From the NCBI GenBank assembly GCA_940337035.1, contig CALNHX010003292.1:89647-153646 (forward strand): a stretch of 64,000 nt of DNA. The letters run 5' to 3'. The stretch's first letter is position 1; the number at the start of each line of letters is the position of its first letter. The notes under the pieces are model-generated. The model was given only the letters and a program-made list of their open reading frames with translations. It had not been told where the DNA came from and did not search any database. This document shows, one piece after another, positions 32,984 to 43,865 of the stretch. Both the position numbers and the translations under genes were made by a program. This DNA comes from Agriotes lineatus. Taxonomy: Eukaryota > Arthropoda > Insecta > Coleoptera > Elateridae.

Positions 32984-34465
32984 TTATTGCATCTGCACAT
33001 GCTTTTTAGAGGAGTTTCCTTTTAGTTCTTGTTGTATTTCTTCAAGAGTTTTGCCTTTTGTTTCTGGAACGTAGCAATATGAATACACGCCTCCTATAAA
33101 GCAGCAGACTGAAAAAAGATAAAATGGAACGCACATATCCAAATAAAAAATTAATAGTTGAAACATTTTAGACACCAACAGTATGTAGAGAGCAAGCATG
33201 ATGTTGAGAATGGTCAAGGCCTTCGCCTTTATACTGGCAGAAAACAGTTCCGCGAGCATCAGATTTGGAATGATAGCTAAACCGGAAGAAAAGAAAACGA
33301 TGTAGGATACCAGGCCTGAAAGAGGCAACCACTTTAAATTAGATGTATCGATATTGGTATTTTGAGAAATGTAGAAATATGTTCCTACGATTGTCAAAAT
33401 AATGCCACAAGACATGCTTGAAAACGTCATTAGAGGTTTTCTGCCCAATCTGTCGACAAAGAATGCGGCGGCAGCAACGGCCGAAACAAGAGCGCCCGTA
33501 AAGATTATAGCTGAGGTAGATGTAGATATGTTGCCTCCAACTTCATTGAACATATATTGGTTATATACTGCGAAAGCTGGATATCCACTAAATTGTTGAA
33601 ATGCTCGAATAGCTATGCATATTAGTAACGCTTTTCGGTTTGTTGGATTTATAAACAAATCCTTGAGCATCCCTGATTCGGAAATCTGGCGATTTACGAC
33701 ATTCGTAAGGGAATTAAGTTCGACTTCGACATCTTTCTTCCACCTAAATATTTTTAGGGCGTTACGAGCTTCATCCCGCTTTCCTTTCATCAGCAGAAAA
33801 TAAGGAGATTCTGGTAAAAGAGCAGCCAACACTACGTGAAGAATGGGCATGCATCCGCAGATTATAGCAGTTGTCCTAATGTCATAATACGAACCAATTA
33901 TATTAACACAAAACTGGCCAAAATAGATAGTGATGGTTATGAGGTTTCCCCAAGAACCTCTCACATGGGGTTGCGAGATTTCAGCCACATAAGTAGGAAT
34001 TGCACCAAACGTTATCGCATCTGCTGTGCCGCTTATAAACCGTGATACATATAATATGTAAATATTATCCGCAACGGCTATTAGAATCCAACTTAATAAA
34101 TGTGGTACTGCTATAAGCATCACTGTTTTCTTTCTTCCGATCATATCTAATAACATTGATATTAATGGTGATGTAAGTATATAGGAAATTGGTGGAAGCA
34201 CTGAGAAATATGAAGCTTCTTCTAACGTTATGTCATCTATGTGTGACGTGTTCGATATCAGTATTGGAATTGAAGGCGAAGGCCATCCAAATATACTTCC
34301 GAAGCTAAAAGTACCCATTGACGCTTAACAGAAAATAAAATTATTAGGATTGTGTAGAAACATGGGTTTTGTCAACTTACCAACAATGATTGTAAAAATT
34401 TGAGGCCAATCATGACTGTTATCGTCATAAGGAATAAAGCGTTCAAGCATGTTGCTGAGGTACAT
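32984..34465 (-). CDS. Facilitated trehalose/sugar transporter, Tret1-like (MFS), two coding exons
   Basis: The 474-residue product is a 12-helix sugar porter of the major facilitator superfamily, the group that moves trehalose or hexoses across insect plasma membranes. Exon 1 is 34465-34381 (28 codons plus one base). A 57-bp intron (34380-34324) begins GTAAGT and ends AG. Exon 2 is 34323-32984. The join restores the first helix (..TIIVASMGTFSFGS..). Family motifs: GWPSPS in helix 1, DMIGRKK in the loop after helix 2 (GRKK 91-94), VRGSWG after helix 4, PESP at 199-202, QQFSGYPA in helix 7, DRLGRKP in the 8-9 loop and PETKGKT at 448-454. The length is normal. The ATG at 34318 is internal; I chose 34465 because the spliced frame starts there. 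An AG directly before an in-frame seven-codon extension hints at a further 5' exon. The exact substrate cannot be told. Confidence 0.88.
34324..34380 (-). other. 57-bp intron of the Tret1-like gene
   Basis: On the minus strand the intron reads GTAAGTTGAC...TTTTCTGTTAAG. It has a good 5' splice site, a pyrimidine-rich 3' end and a length usual for short insect introns. It splits the Ala codon between helix-1 residues (phase 1). Without removal, the frame stops within a few codons. Confidence 0.82.
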
Positions 34466-35252
34466 TGTAGCGAATGTGAAGAGAAACTAAAAATGTAATT
34501 CTATACCCGGTCGAAATACGTATTTACTTTTATTTTACTTTTAAATCCTTATCAAACAAATTACATTTAAGGTAAACAGATAAATGTGGAGACGTGATTA
34601 AGTATTTTGCTTGTCTTTTCATAATAAAGTAATAAATAAGTAGTGATGTATTGTTTCTTGATTCGAAAATTAGATAAATAATAAATAGATTCAAACCTGT
34701 TTCACATAAAGGTTGACCTTGGATTTTTGTTATTAAGTTGCACGACAGAATAGAATATTGCTAGATAGACTGCTTATTTTGATAGTACATGTGGAGAAAT
34801 ATTTCAAATCTAAAATATTGTAAGACCTTCCAAGTAAAATATATTTCTTTTAAATACAGTGTGTTTCACTTTACATGGAAGCACCCCTGTATTTTCTTTG
34901 TTTTTGTATGAATCGATTTGAATTTTTTACCAGTTGTACAACCCACCAAGAGGCATCTATTCATGTCCTTGAGTGCAAATGACGTTTTTGGCCTTGCCTA
35001 CTACGATCAAGAACTTGGGTCGTATTGTCAATATTTTGCATCGCGTTAGAGTTACAGCAAAAAGTTATTAAGAAAAGTTGTTTAGAATCAAAAGAATACC
35101 CCAAATACCGATTTTCGTTTAATAATTCGAAGTTTTAATTTTTATCCATAAATTTGTCCAAGTCCCAAATTTCAACTTTTAATTTGGTATCAAATGGTGC
35201 CATAGAGAAACAACATTTTTATTATTGTTGCAAACGTCATTAGCTTTTAATA

Positions 35253-35528
35253 ATGGCTGAATTACGTTTAACTGTAGCTGAGAAGGTAGAAATAATTCGA
35301 ATTAATGGTGAAAATGCAAGATCCAATAGAGAAGTAGCTAGAATATTTAATGGAAGACATCCAGGGCGTGCACCTATTTATCCTGGAACTGTTTCAAAAA
35401 TTAATCAACTTTTTAATTTAACTGGAAATATTGTTAACCCCAGACCAAGAAGAATAGTTCGAGAGCATCCCTCGGAGGCAATGATTTTGGCGGTTTATGA
35501 CGCTAATCCTCCTGAGATATGGCATTAA
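35253..35528 (+). pseudogene. Transposase N-terminal HTH fragment (left arm)
   Basis: The frame starts MAELRLTVAEKVEIIRI and continues with SNREVARIFNGRHPGRAPIY and TVSKINQLFN. This is a helix-turn-helix of the kind found at the N-terminus of insect DNA transposases of the mariner-like type (DUF4817-like). It stops after 91 codons with no catalytic domain. The first 45 or so codons are repeated inversely in the other arm. It could at most encode a free DNA-binding domain. Confidence 0.65.
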
Positions 35529-35564
35529 ATGTAACTATTGCACCATCGAAAATTTGCCGCTGCT

Positions 35565-35721
35565 TGCATCGTCAGAAACTAAGTGCCAGGAAAAAAGGTG
35601 CACGCCCTGGATGCCTTCCATTAAATATTCTAGCTACTTCTCTATTGGATCTTGCATTTTTACCAGTAGTAATTCTAATTATTTCTACTTTCTCAGCTAC
35701 AGTTAAACGTAATTCAGCCAT
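35565..35721 (-). pseudogene. Transposase N-terminal HTH fragment (right arm, inverted copy)
   Basis: On the minus strand the frame begins with the same MAELRLTVAEKVEIIRI as the left copy, then diverges slightly with a three-base length difference before NARSNREVARIFNGRHPGRAP, and loses similarity near 35581. It faces the left copy head-on. Confidence 0.7.
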
Positions 35722-36117
35722 TATTAAAAGCTAATGACGTTTGCAACAATAATAAAAATGTTGTTTCTCTATGGCACCATTTGATACCAAATTAAAAGTT
35801 GAAATTTGGGACTTGGACAAATTTATGGATAAAAATTAAAACTTCGAATTATTAAACGAAAATCGGTATTTGGGGTATTCTTTTGATTCTAAACAACTTT
35901 TCTTAATAACTTTTTGCTGTAACTCTAACGCGATGCAAAATATTGACAATACGACCCAAGTTCTTGATCGTAGTAGGCAAGGCCAAAAACGTCATTTGCA
36001 CTCAAGGACATGAATAGATGCCTCTTGGTGGGTTGTACAACTGGTAAAAAATTCAAATCGATTCATACAAAAACAAAGAAAATACAGGGGTGCTTCCATG
36101 TAAAGTGAAACACACTG

Positions 36118-36470
36118 TAGAAACTGACATTGCCAATATTTTGATAAAAAACACCATTTATACATGTATGATAACTTTTAGTCCAAATACAGATTACTAA
36201 ACAGTTATTAGTGTCACAAACACAGGTTACATAGGTTACTCGACGAAAGAAGAACCCTGTCATCAATGCCGTTTGTGTGGTATAAGATTACAAAAAGTCC
36301 TAGTTAAATCGGCATCCATAGTTTGACAATCAATTGACGTTGACAGAATTGTCAAACAAGATGATTTTTTGAGGTTAGGTATGCGTTTCTAGCTTGCTTT
36401 TAGCTTTTAATTGAAATTAAACAAACAACATTAACGTGGAAACAGCATATTATTGCTGTTAAATCAAATT
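36118..36470. other. Short spacer without identifiable genes
   Basis: Nothing coding is visible between the foldback transposon and the 5'-truncated Jockey/I-like element. Confidence 0.4.
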
Positions 36471-37386
36471 GTCTTCGACGAATAAATATTTTGAAAATTC
36501 TTGCTAACCGAAATTGGGGCACCGACCAAATAACTTTAATGTGAACATACAGAGCACTTGTCCGTTCTAAAATAGAATATGGATCTTTAGCCTACTGATC
36601 AGCAAGTAAATCTACATTAAATCTCCTCACCTCGGTTCAAGCATCTGCCCTTCGTCTTGCCACTGGAGCCTACTGCACCAGCCCCATAATTAGTTTACAA
36701 AACCGTGAACTACCCTTGAATCTCAGAAGAATCCAACTCTCTCTGTTACTCGATTACAGTAAGAAGCAATTCTTCCAACCCTGTTAATGGAGATATTTTT
36801 TCCAATCGATTTGCCCCATAATTTGATAGAAAAATATACTCTGTCACCGACTTAATAAAATTATTCAAAATCTGGGCCTCTCTTTTTTTGATCAATTACT
36901 CCAGCCCAAATCCATATCTCCCCCTTGGTGCCTATATCCAATCTCCATAAACCTTTCCCTACACACATTCCCTAAAAGTACTATCTTTCCACTAATTTAC
37001 AAACTAAAATTATATGAAATTCTTGATAATTACCCAGAGTCCATTAAAATTTATACTGATGCTTCAAAATCAGAAGTCGGAGTAGGGGCTGCCATACTAA
37101 CGAACAGTGGTGGTTACAAATTTAAACTTAACGCTGAGTCCAGCATCTTTACGGCATTCTGGAGGCGATGAAATAGATCAAGGCATCTGAAGTCACCAAA
37201 TTACTGATCATGCGTGATTCATACAGTGCTATTCAAGCAGTCAAGGAACTTTGTTCCAGTAATCCTTTGGTTATGGAAATCCAAGAGTGCCACCAGGAAA
37301 TATTAAATTCGGCCAAATCTGTATGAATCATTTGGATACCGGCACGTATAGGTATTTCCGAAAATGAACGAGTTGAGTTATTGGCC

Positions 37387-38213
37387 TAAAGTGGGTGGTT
37401 AAGGTGTTCGTTAGAAATTACACACACGAATAACTATACCACTTTTAATGTTCTTTATTTAACGCAACGGATTACAGACATAAAATTAAATGTGCGGATG
37501 TGCTACTATACTATTACACGTGTGGATCGAATAGGTCTTGTTAATCAGCATACATGTGAGCGTTTGTGGATCTGACACTTGGCTCGTGGAAACACTCAAA
37601 GTAAATGTTCCACTAAGTATGAGATTAATATTAAACGCATTGAGGATCTGACTCTTTGCGTGTCTGTTTAACCAAAGTGGTTTAACAGGCAAAGACCTGA
37701 TATGCAATGATCCAGTTCAACCCCATCGCTCTGGTTTATATACCCATGTTACACAATTTACACAATATACAAAAAGGATTTTCTATTCTAGTCATAACAA
37801 TGGTATTGTATTCACAAGACGAAGGATCCGTTTACTTTCACTTGGGACGCAACGGTTGGAGGTTTTATGAGTTTATGACACCACTTGAAATTCACTCTAG
37901 ATTTTTACAGCTGCAGTTTTGTATTGTGACTTCACTTTCGCTTCTGATTTAGAAAAGTGTATTTTAAGAAACCCTTTTAGTTCGAGGGACGTTGAATAAT
38001 TTCTCTCCGTTGAATTCCGCGCACAAATCACCTTTTTTAACTGCGTGCATCCGTTTGCTCGAAAGTTTTCTAATGGTACTTAAGCTGACTGCTTGCATTT
38101 CACAAATATTTATTGCGGACTGGCACTGTTTATTTTATAGGCGAGCTTCTTTTCTTTGGAATTCTTACGCTAACTGTTGACAACAAGTTATTGCGATTTA
38201 TGGCTCCACGACA
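37387..38213 (-). repeat. Gypsy 3' LTR
   Basis: This LTR is 827 bp, the same length as 42344-43170, with about ten substitutions between them (1.2 per cent) and no length change. Short open frames seen in both LTRs are duplicates of non-coding sequence. Confidence 0.93.
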
Positions 38214-38226
38214 TGACCCCCTTACC
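38214..38226 (-). promoter_or_regulatory. Polypurine tract of the gypsy element
   Basis: On the minus strand, GGTAAGGGGGTCA lies directly before the 3' LTR, in the position where plus-strand DNA synthesis is primed. Confidence 0.6.
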
Positions 38227-38244
38227 AGTGGTTAAGCCACGAGA

Positions 38245-41200
38245 TTATGCTGCCCGGAAGTAATCCGGGAAATGTACTCGCCGTCCACTTCTGGTGGTTG
38301 TCGTCTGCTTGTTTGTATCGGCGTCTTTGTGCGCCGCGGTGCTAGTTGCAGCTTGTTCCTGCGCTGGCTCAGCTGCAAGATATGCGGGTTTGAGCCTATC
38401 TATCGTGATCGTCACTGGCTTGCCGCGGGTTTTGACGCTGAAGGTTTTTGCTGCTCTGGAAATCACCCGGAATGGTCCATTGTAAACAGCTTGCAGGGGC
38501 TTGCGCGTCGCATCGTTTCTGACGAACACATGTGTGGTGGTCGCGAGATCTTTAAATACGAATGTATTGCGCTGGCCATGATGTTGAACTGCCGTGGGAC
38601 GCACCGAGTTGAAATGCTCTTTTAGCTGGTTTACGAAATCAGCTGCATGTACGTCTTTCGTAGCAGTAAAAATTTTTCCTGGTAGTCGAATGTTTTCGCC
38701 GTAGACCATCTCGGGTGAGGTAGCGTCGATGTCTTCCTTGATGGCTGTGCGAATGCCCAAGAGAACTGCTGGCAGGTGCTCTGCCCATTTGGTGTCTGTG
38801 TGGCACTCAATTGCGGCTTTTAGCTGGCGATTAAATCGTTCTATCATGCCGTTAGCTGCCGGATGGTATGCTGTCGTGTGCATGTGCTGCGATCCCAAAA
38901 GGTTGGCTAATTACTTGAACAGATTGGAGGTGAACTGCCGGCCGCGGTCCTTTGTGATCCGCAGAGGCACCCCAAATCTAGCTATCCAGCCGTTGAAGAA
39001 GGCTCTGGCCACCGTTTCAGCCGTGATGTCAGGGATTGGTATGGCCTCAGGCCATCGGGAGTAGCGATCGATGCATGTCAGGCAGTACGTATTGCCTAGC
39101 GATGAAGGAAGTGGCCCAACAAGGTCGAGATGCACGTGCTCGAACCTGGAGGAGGGCGTGGAGAAGTTTCCCACTGATGCTGCTACGTGCCTGGTGATCT
39201 TCGAGCGCTGACATGGGATGCACGTCTTGCTCCAAAGGCTGCAGTCCTTGCGTATGGAAGGCCATACAAACCTGGAGGAGACAAGTTGCGTCGTGGCTCG
39301 AATTCCGGGATGAGAGGGGTTATGGAGGGCGTCGAACACCGGGCGTCGGAACTGTTGCGTGATGAAGGGGCAATGTGTCCCTGTAGTTGCATCACAGTAG
39401 ACGTCCGCATCCTGCTCTGGGAAGTAGACCTTCTTCAAGTCTAGCACGGCCTCAGGGTGTAGGAATGTCTTCAGCTCGGCATCCGATTTTTGCGCCTTTT
39501 CCAGCTCTTTGTAGCTGATTGGACTGGCTGGAAAAGCTGCTGTACAACCTAAAACAGACACACGTGATAAAGTGTCTGCGGGAATGTTGTCGCTTCCAGC
39601 GACATGGCGAATATCCGTCGTAAACTGTCCAATGAAGTCTAGGTGACGGAATTGTCTGGGCGAGGCGCGTTCTGGCTTTTGTTGAAACGCGTATATTAAT
39701 GGCTTGTGGTCGGTGTAGGGCGTGAACTTTCGGCCTTCTACAAAGTAGCGGAAGTGCTTCACAGCCGAATAAGCTGCCAGTAGCTCCCGATCGTAGGCGC
39801 TGTATTTCTTCTGGACAGCGTTTAGCTTTTTGGAGAAAAACGCTAAGGGCTGCCATGCTCCGTCCACATGCTGTTGTAACACAGCTCCCATGGCGACATC
39901 AGATGCATCAACCATTACTGATGTTGGAACTGCAGGTGCTGGACGTGCCAGGAGGGTAGCGTTTGCTAGGATTGTTTTGGAGCGTGAGAAAGCTTCTTCC
40001 GACTCTGGGTTCCATTGGATTTCCGTTTTTGGCTTTACCTTGGGTCCTTGCAGGTGTTTATTCATCGGAGCCAAGACTTCTGCTGCGTTAGGAAGGAACC
40101 TTCTGTAGAAGTTCAGCATTCCTAAGAAACGGCGCAGCTCTTTAATTGTCTTGGGCTTGGACACTTGCTTAATAGCCTCGATGCGGTCTTCTGGGGGTTT
40201 AATTCCTTCTTGTGAAATGGAGTACCCAAGGAAGTTGACGCTGGGCTTGCCAAGGTTGCATTTTGCCGAGTTGATCAGTACTCCATACTCGCTGAGCCTG
40301 CTGAATAGTTGGCTGAGGTGCTCCAGGTGCTGTTCCTCTGATGTGGAAGCTACCAGTAGGTCGTCAATGAATGCGTAGCAAAAGTCGAGTTCTCTGGTAA
40401 CCTCATCTATAAAACGCTGGAACGTCTGGGCAGCATTCTTTAAACCAAAACTCATGAAAGGAAATTCATACATTCCGAATGGAGTTGTAATTGCTGTTTT
40501 GCAAATATCGTCGCTGTGAACTGGGATTTGGTTGAAGGCTCTTACCAGATCGATTGTTGAGAAGACCTTGCAACCAAAAAGGTTGTGTGCGAAATCCTCG
40601 ATGTGTGGCACAGGATAACAATCCGCTAGAGTTCTCGCGTTTAGCGCTCTATAATCTCCGCAAGGACGCCATCCATTGTCTTTCTTGGGCGCTAGATGAA
40701 GGGCTGAAGACCAATTACTTTTGGATGGGCGAGCTATTCCTTGATCGAGCATAAACTGGAACTCTTTCTTAGCTGCATGTAACCTATCCGGTGGGAGTCT
40801 TCTAGGCTTGCACGTGACGGGAGGTCCAGCTGACGTAATTATTCGATGTGTAGTGGCATGTTTTATTTTCTTAGGCAGAACTGACGGACGCGCGATGTCC
40901 GGGAACTTCGCTAGAAGCTTATGGAAAGCCGAGTCGCCGGAAATTGTTTTTATTTGTGGCGATACACACTCCCGCACTACACCGATTGCTTTCAGCTGGG
41001 TTATATTGTCTATTAGGCGCTTGTTTCGAATGTCAACGAGTAACCCGAAGTGGCTGAGAAAGTCTGCGCCAATTATCGGCTTGTCGATGTCTGCGACGAC
41101 AAATTTCCACGAAAATGTTCGCCACAGCTTAAAATCTAAATTTAACACTACATGTCCATATGTATTAATTGCCGAGTTGTTTACTGCTCTAAGCTCGTAG

Positions 41201-41391
41201 TCGGTACGCGCACGCGGTCCTTTTAGAAATGTTCTCGGCAACACACACAAATCCGCCCCTGTGTCGATAAGGAAAAGCCATTTAGTTGTCATATCCGTAC
41301 GAAATAGGCGGCGATTGTTAGACAAGGAGTCATGTGCCGCTTTTACGCACTCTCCTAATCGTTTTTTTGGTATTGGCACAGTTGAGTGCAT
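38245..41391 (-). pseudogene. Gypsy Pol (protease-RT-RNase H-integrase) with one in-frame ochre stop
   Basis: The first frame, 41391-38914 (826 codons), holds the aspartic protease (IDTGADLCVLP, DTGA at 43-46) and the RT with CGDYRALNARTLADCYPVPH and a catalytic FIDD in place of the usual YIDD/YVDD. RNase H (VDASDVAMGAVL) and the integrase HHCC finger (HPSHPGIRATT..CIPCQRSK) follow, then the first two integrase acidic residues (HLDLVGPLP; DRGRQF). A TAA at 38911-38913 ends it. The next frame, 38898-38245, lies in the same phase and carries the last integrase acid (NGMIERFNRQLK) and the C-terminal domain. A single nonsense change therefore separates the catalytic Glu of integrase from the rest. 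Confidence 0.93.
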
Positions 41392-42137
41392 TTCGTTGCA
41401 TTGTCTCTAAATCGGCGGGGGTACCAACAGATTCGCGACGAAGATTGCGATCTGGAACGGTATCGTTGTTTGCTTTTGCTTCGCGGCTGTTTTTTCCGGC
41501 TCATCCGTGCAACTTGCTGGGATAATTCAGCAACTTGCTTGCACAGCTCATTGATTTTTTCGTCGTCGCCGCGAGAAACAGTGGATGCCATCTGGAACGT
41601 CCTGGGGGTGATTTCGGCAATTTTGTCTGCCAAAGTGGACACAGCTTGGGGATTGCTGCTTGCTTGTGTTATCAGGATAGCCTGCATGCTATCTGGAAGT
41701 CGCCCGATCCATAATGTACGTATGAAGTTCTCTGGTACCTCGCCGTCTGCTAAATTCGTGAGATGCCTCAAAAATTGGGACGGTGTGCGATCGCCTATTT
41801 CCTCGTGCTCTAGAAGTTGTTTTATCTTCTGTTCGCGAGATGTGGATAAGCGCTTAATTAGAGCCTGTTTGAGCGTCTCGTACATCTGTTGACGTGGCGG
41901 GTTGGTGAGGATGTCTTGGACTTCTTGCGCATATTTATTGTCTAGATTAGCACTTACGTGATAATATTTGGTGGTATCTCGCGTAATGTTGTTGAGAGCA
42001 AACTGTCCTTCTAGTTGTACGAACCACAGTGCAGGTTTTGTTGGCCAAAATGGAAGTACTTTTATGTTAGTTCTGTCGATTGAACTGGTCGTTGATTCGT
42101 TGTTGGTAGTGACAGATATGTTGCCTTCTGTTGCCAT
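41355..42137 (-). CDS. Gypsy Gag, 260 residues
   Basis: The open frame is intact from ATG 42137. The N-terminal third has PFWPTKPALWFVQLEGQFAL, a capsid-region signature of arthropod gypsy Gag, followed by a region with GDRTPSQFLRHL. The C-terminus is rich in Arg and Ser (about 220-235) and ends in a degenerate knuckle, CWYPRRFRDNATKC. In this knuckle the His and Gly expected in the family are replaced by Pro and Arg, which may weaken RNA binding. Gag assembles the particles in which reverse transcription occurs. It overlaps the start of the pol frame by 37 bases in another frame, suggesting frameshift or reinitiated expression of Pol. Confidence 0.88.
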   Translation of the reverse strand: MATEGNISVTTNNESTTSSIDRTNIKVLPFWPTKPALWFVQLEGQFALNNITRDTTKYYHVSANLDNKYAQEVQDILTNPPRQQMYETLKQALIKRLSTSREQKIKQLLEHEEIGDRTPSQFLRHLTNLADGEVPENFIRTLWIGRLPDSMQAILITQASSNPQAVSTLADKIAEITPRTFQMASTVSRGDDEKINELCKQVAELSQQVARMSRKKQPRSKSKQRYRSRSQSSSRICWYPRRFRDNATKCTQLCQYQKND

Positions 42138-42328
42138 CGTGAAATGTCGTAGCGGACTTCACTTAATTTTAATTCACTGTTTACCGATTACCCGTTGTCG
42201 CAAACGCGAGTTTTTAATCGTCTAATTTATGCTGTTTCCGCGTAGTTCGTAGTCGAGAATCACCAATTTAAAATGAATTCGAGGTACATTACGCTGAGGA
42301 CTGATTTGTTTATTTTACGATGTTCTTA

Positions 42329-42343
42329 GTCCGAGGTCACCAA
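42329..42343 (-). promoter_or_regulatory. Primer-binding site of the gypsy element
   Basis: TTGGTGACCTCGGAC on the minus strand follows the 5' LTR directly. TGGTGAC-type primer sites are common in arthropod LTR elements. Which tRNA primes cannot be settled by eye. Confidence 0.65.
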
Positions 42344-43170
42344 TAAAGTGGGTGGTTAAGGTGTTCGTTAGAAATTACACACACGAATAACTATACCACT
42401 TTTAATATTCTTTATTTAACGCAACGGATTACAGACATAAAATTAAATGTGCGGATTTGCTACTATACTATTACACGTGTGGATCGAATAGGTCTTGTTA
42501 ATCAGCATACATATGAGCGTTTGTGGATATGACACTTGGCTCGTGGAAACACTCAAAGTAAATGTTCCACTAAGTATGAGATTAATATTAAACGCATTGA
42601 GGATCTGACTCTTTGCGTGTCTGTTTAACCAAAGTGGTTTAACAGGCAAAGACCTGATATGCAATGATCCAGTTCAACCCCATCGCTCTGGTTTATATAC
42701 CCATGTTACACAATTTACACAATATACAAAAAGGATTTTCTATTCTAGTCATAACAATGGTATTGTATTCACAAGACGAAGGATCCGTTCACTTTCACTT
42801 GGGACGCAACGGTTGGAGGTTTTATGAGTTTATGGCACCACTTGAAATTCACTCTAGATTTTTACAGCTGCAGTTTTGTATTGTGACTTCACTTTCGCTT
42901 CTGATTTAGAAAAGTGTATTTTAAGAAACCCTTTTAGTTCGAGGGACGTTGAATAATTTCTCTCCGTTGAATTCCGCGCACAAATCACCTTTTTTAACTG
43001 CGTGCATCCGTTTGCTCGAAAGTTTTCTAATGGTACTTAAGCTGACTGCTTGCATTTCACAAATATTTATTGCGGACTGGCACTGTTTATTTTATAGGCG
43101 AGCTTCCTTTCTTTGGAATTCTTACGCTAATTGTTGACAACGAGTTATTGCGATTTATGGCTCCACTACA
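42344..43170 (-). repeat. Gypsy 5' LTR
   Basis: This is the partner of 37387-38213. On the minus strand it starts TGTAGTGGAGCC and ends CCCACTTTA. It should hold the element's promoter, but I could not fix a TATA box with confidence. Confidence 0.93.
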
Positions 43171-43571
43171 GGCCAAAGAAGCTGTATTCGATTATACAGC
43201 ACAATCCAACAGTATTACAAGTTATGATGTCAAACACTCTGTAAAAGCTATCACTAAAAAGAAATTTTATCAACAGTGGGAGAATTTACAGAACAATAAA
43301 CTCCGTAATATTAAAGATAACTTAACGAATTGGATCCCTGCAACAGCCCTAAATCGAAAATCCAGTATTCTACTGAATAGAATAAGAATTGGTCACACCA
43401 ATCTTACTCACAGCTATTTTTTAAATCGAGAAAACCCTCCAGTATGTGAAACGTGTAATGTTCAGCTCACAATAGCACACATCATCTTAGAATGTCATCT
43501 ATATTCAGAACCAAGAAATTGTCATCAATTACCAAATAATCTAAGTGAAGTGTTAAAGAATGACAATATAA

Positions 43572-43865
43572 AATAATGGTGAGGACTAACACCCCATAAA
43601 GGAGCTTGGCCTGCAAGGCGGAAGGTCAGAGCTTTCGTACCTCGCTCTCACACCCGGCTGTCGCGTGTCAAATTTATGACACGTGGTGATGTGGTGAGCA
43701 TCACGCATTAGACAACCGCATTATTACCCCTTATTCTTTCAAACGCAGGTTCCCAATTATTTAAAGCGACTGGGTAGGCCGTCCGCCAGGCATCGATCTG
43801 GAATTTGAACTCCAGACTTCCGCGCCGCAGTCGAATGCTCTAACCACCGAGCCACGCTGGCGCTT
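43572..43865 (-). mobile_element. tRNA-derived SINE, 294 bp, with a 14-bp target duplication
   Basis: The direct repeat GAATGACAATATAA flanks it exactly (43558-43571 and 43866-43879). The minus strand begins with a tRNA-like head (about 43860-43780). It has an A box TGGCTCGGTGGTTAGAGC (43854-43837), a B box GGAGTTCAAATTCC (43813-43800), a T-arm that pairs (CTGGA/TCCAG) and partly pairing acceptor ends (GCCAG..CTGGC). The remaining 200 bp form a body without coding capacity. SINEs depend on a partner LINE for copying; one with a matching 3' end was not found in the window. It lies in the last codons of the Jockey/I-like ORF2. Confidence 0.9.

Larger units (their letters stand above)
34857..36117. 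mobile_element. 1.26-kb foldback transposon with a transposase HTH domain in both arms
   Basis: The ends are CAGTGTGTTTCACTTTACATGG and its exact complement, flanked by TA on both sides (34855-34856 and 36118-36119), as in Tc1/mariner-type elements. The two arms (about 537 bp each, 34857-35393 and 35581-36117) are nearly identical inverted copies. They include the start of a transposase frame on each strand, so two ATGs face each other at 35253 (+) and 35721 (-). Only about 190 bp between the arms is unique. The element is non-autonomous and appears to be an inverted duplication of a transposon 5' end. Confidence 0.88.
37387..43170 (-). mobile_element. Ty3/gypsy LTR retrotransposon, full length, nearly intact
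   Basis: The 5784-bp element is read on the minus strand. It has two 827-bp LTRs (TG...TA) that differ at about ten positions, a primer-binding site, gag, pol in a different frame, and a polypurine tract. The 4-bp duplication GGCC (37383-37386 and 43171-43174) is exact and the host reading frame resumes across it. Only one in-frame stop breaks pol. I see no env-like frame between integrase and the 3' LTR. Confidence 0.94.

Noticed and set aside
37486..37952. Paired short frames (73 and 81 codons) present twice, here and at 42443-42909
   Set aside because: They lie in the two gypsy LTRs and are duplicated non-coding sequence.
38245..38898. A separate third gene (env or accessory) downstream of gypsy pol
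   Set aside because: The frame is in phase with pol and contains the catalytic Glu region and C-terminus of integrase. It is pol after a stop codon.
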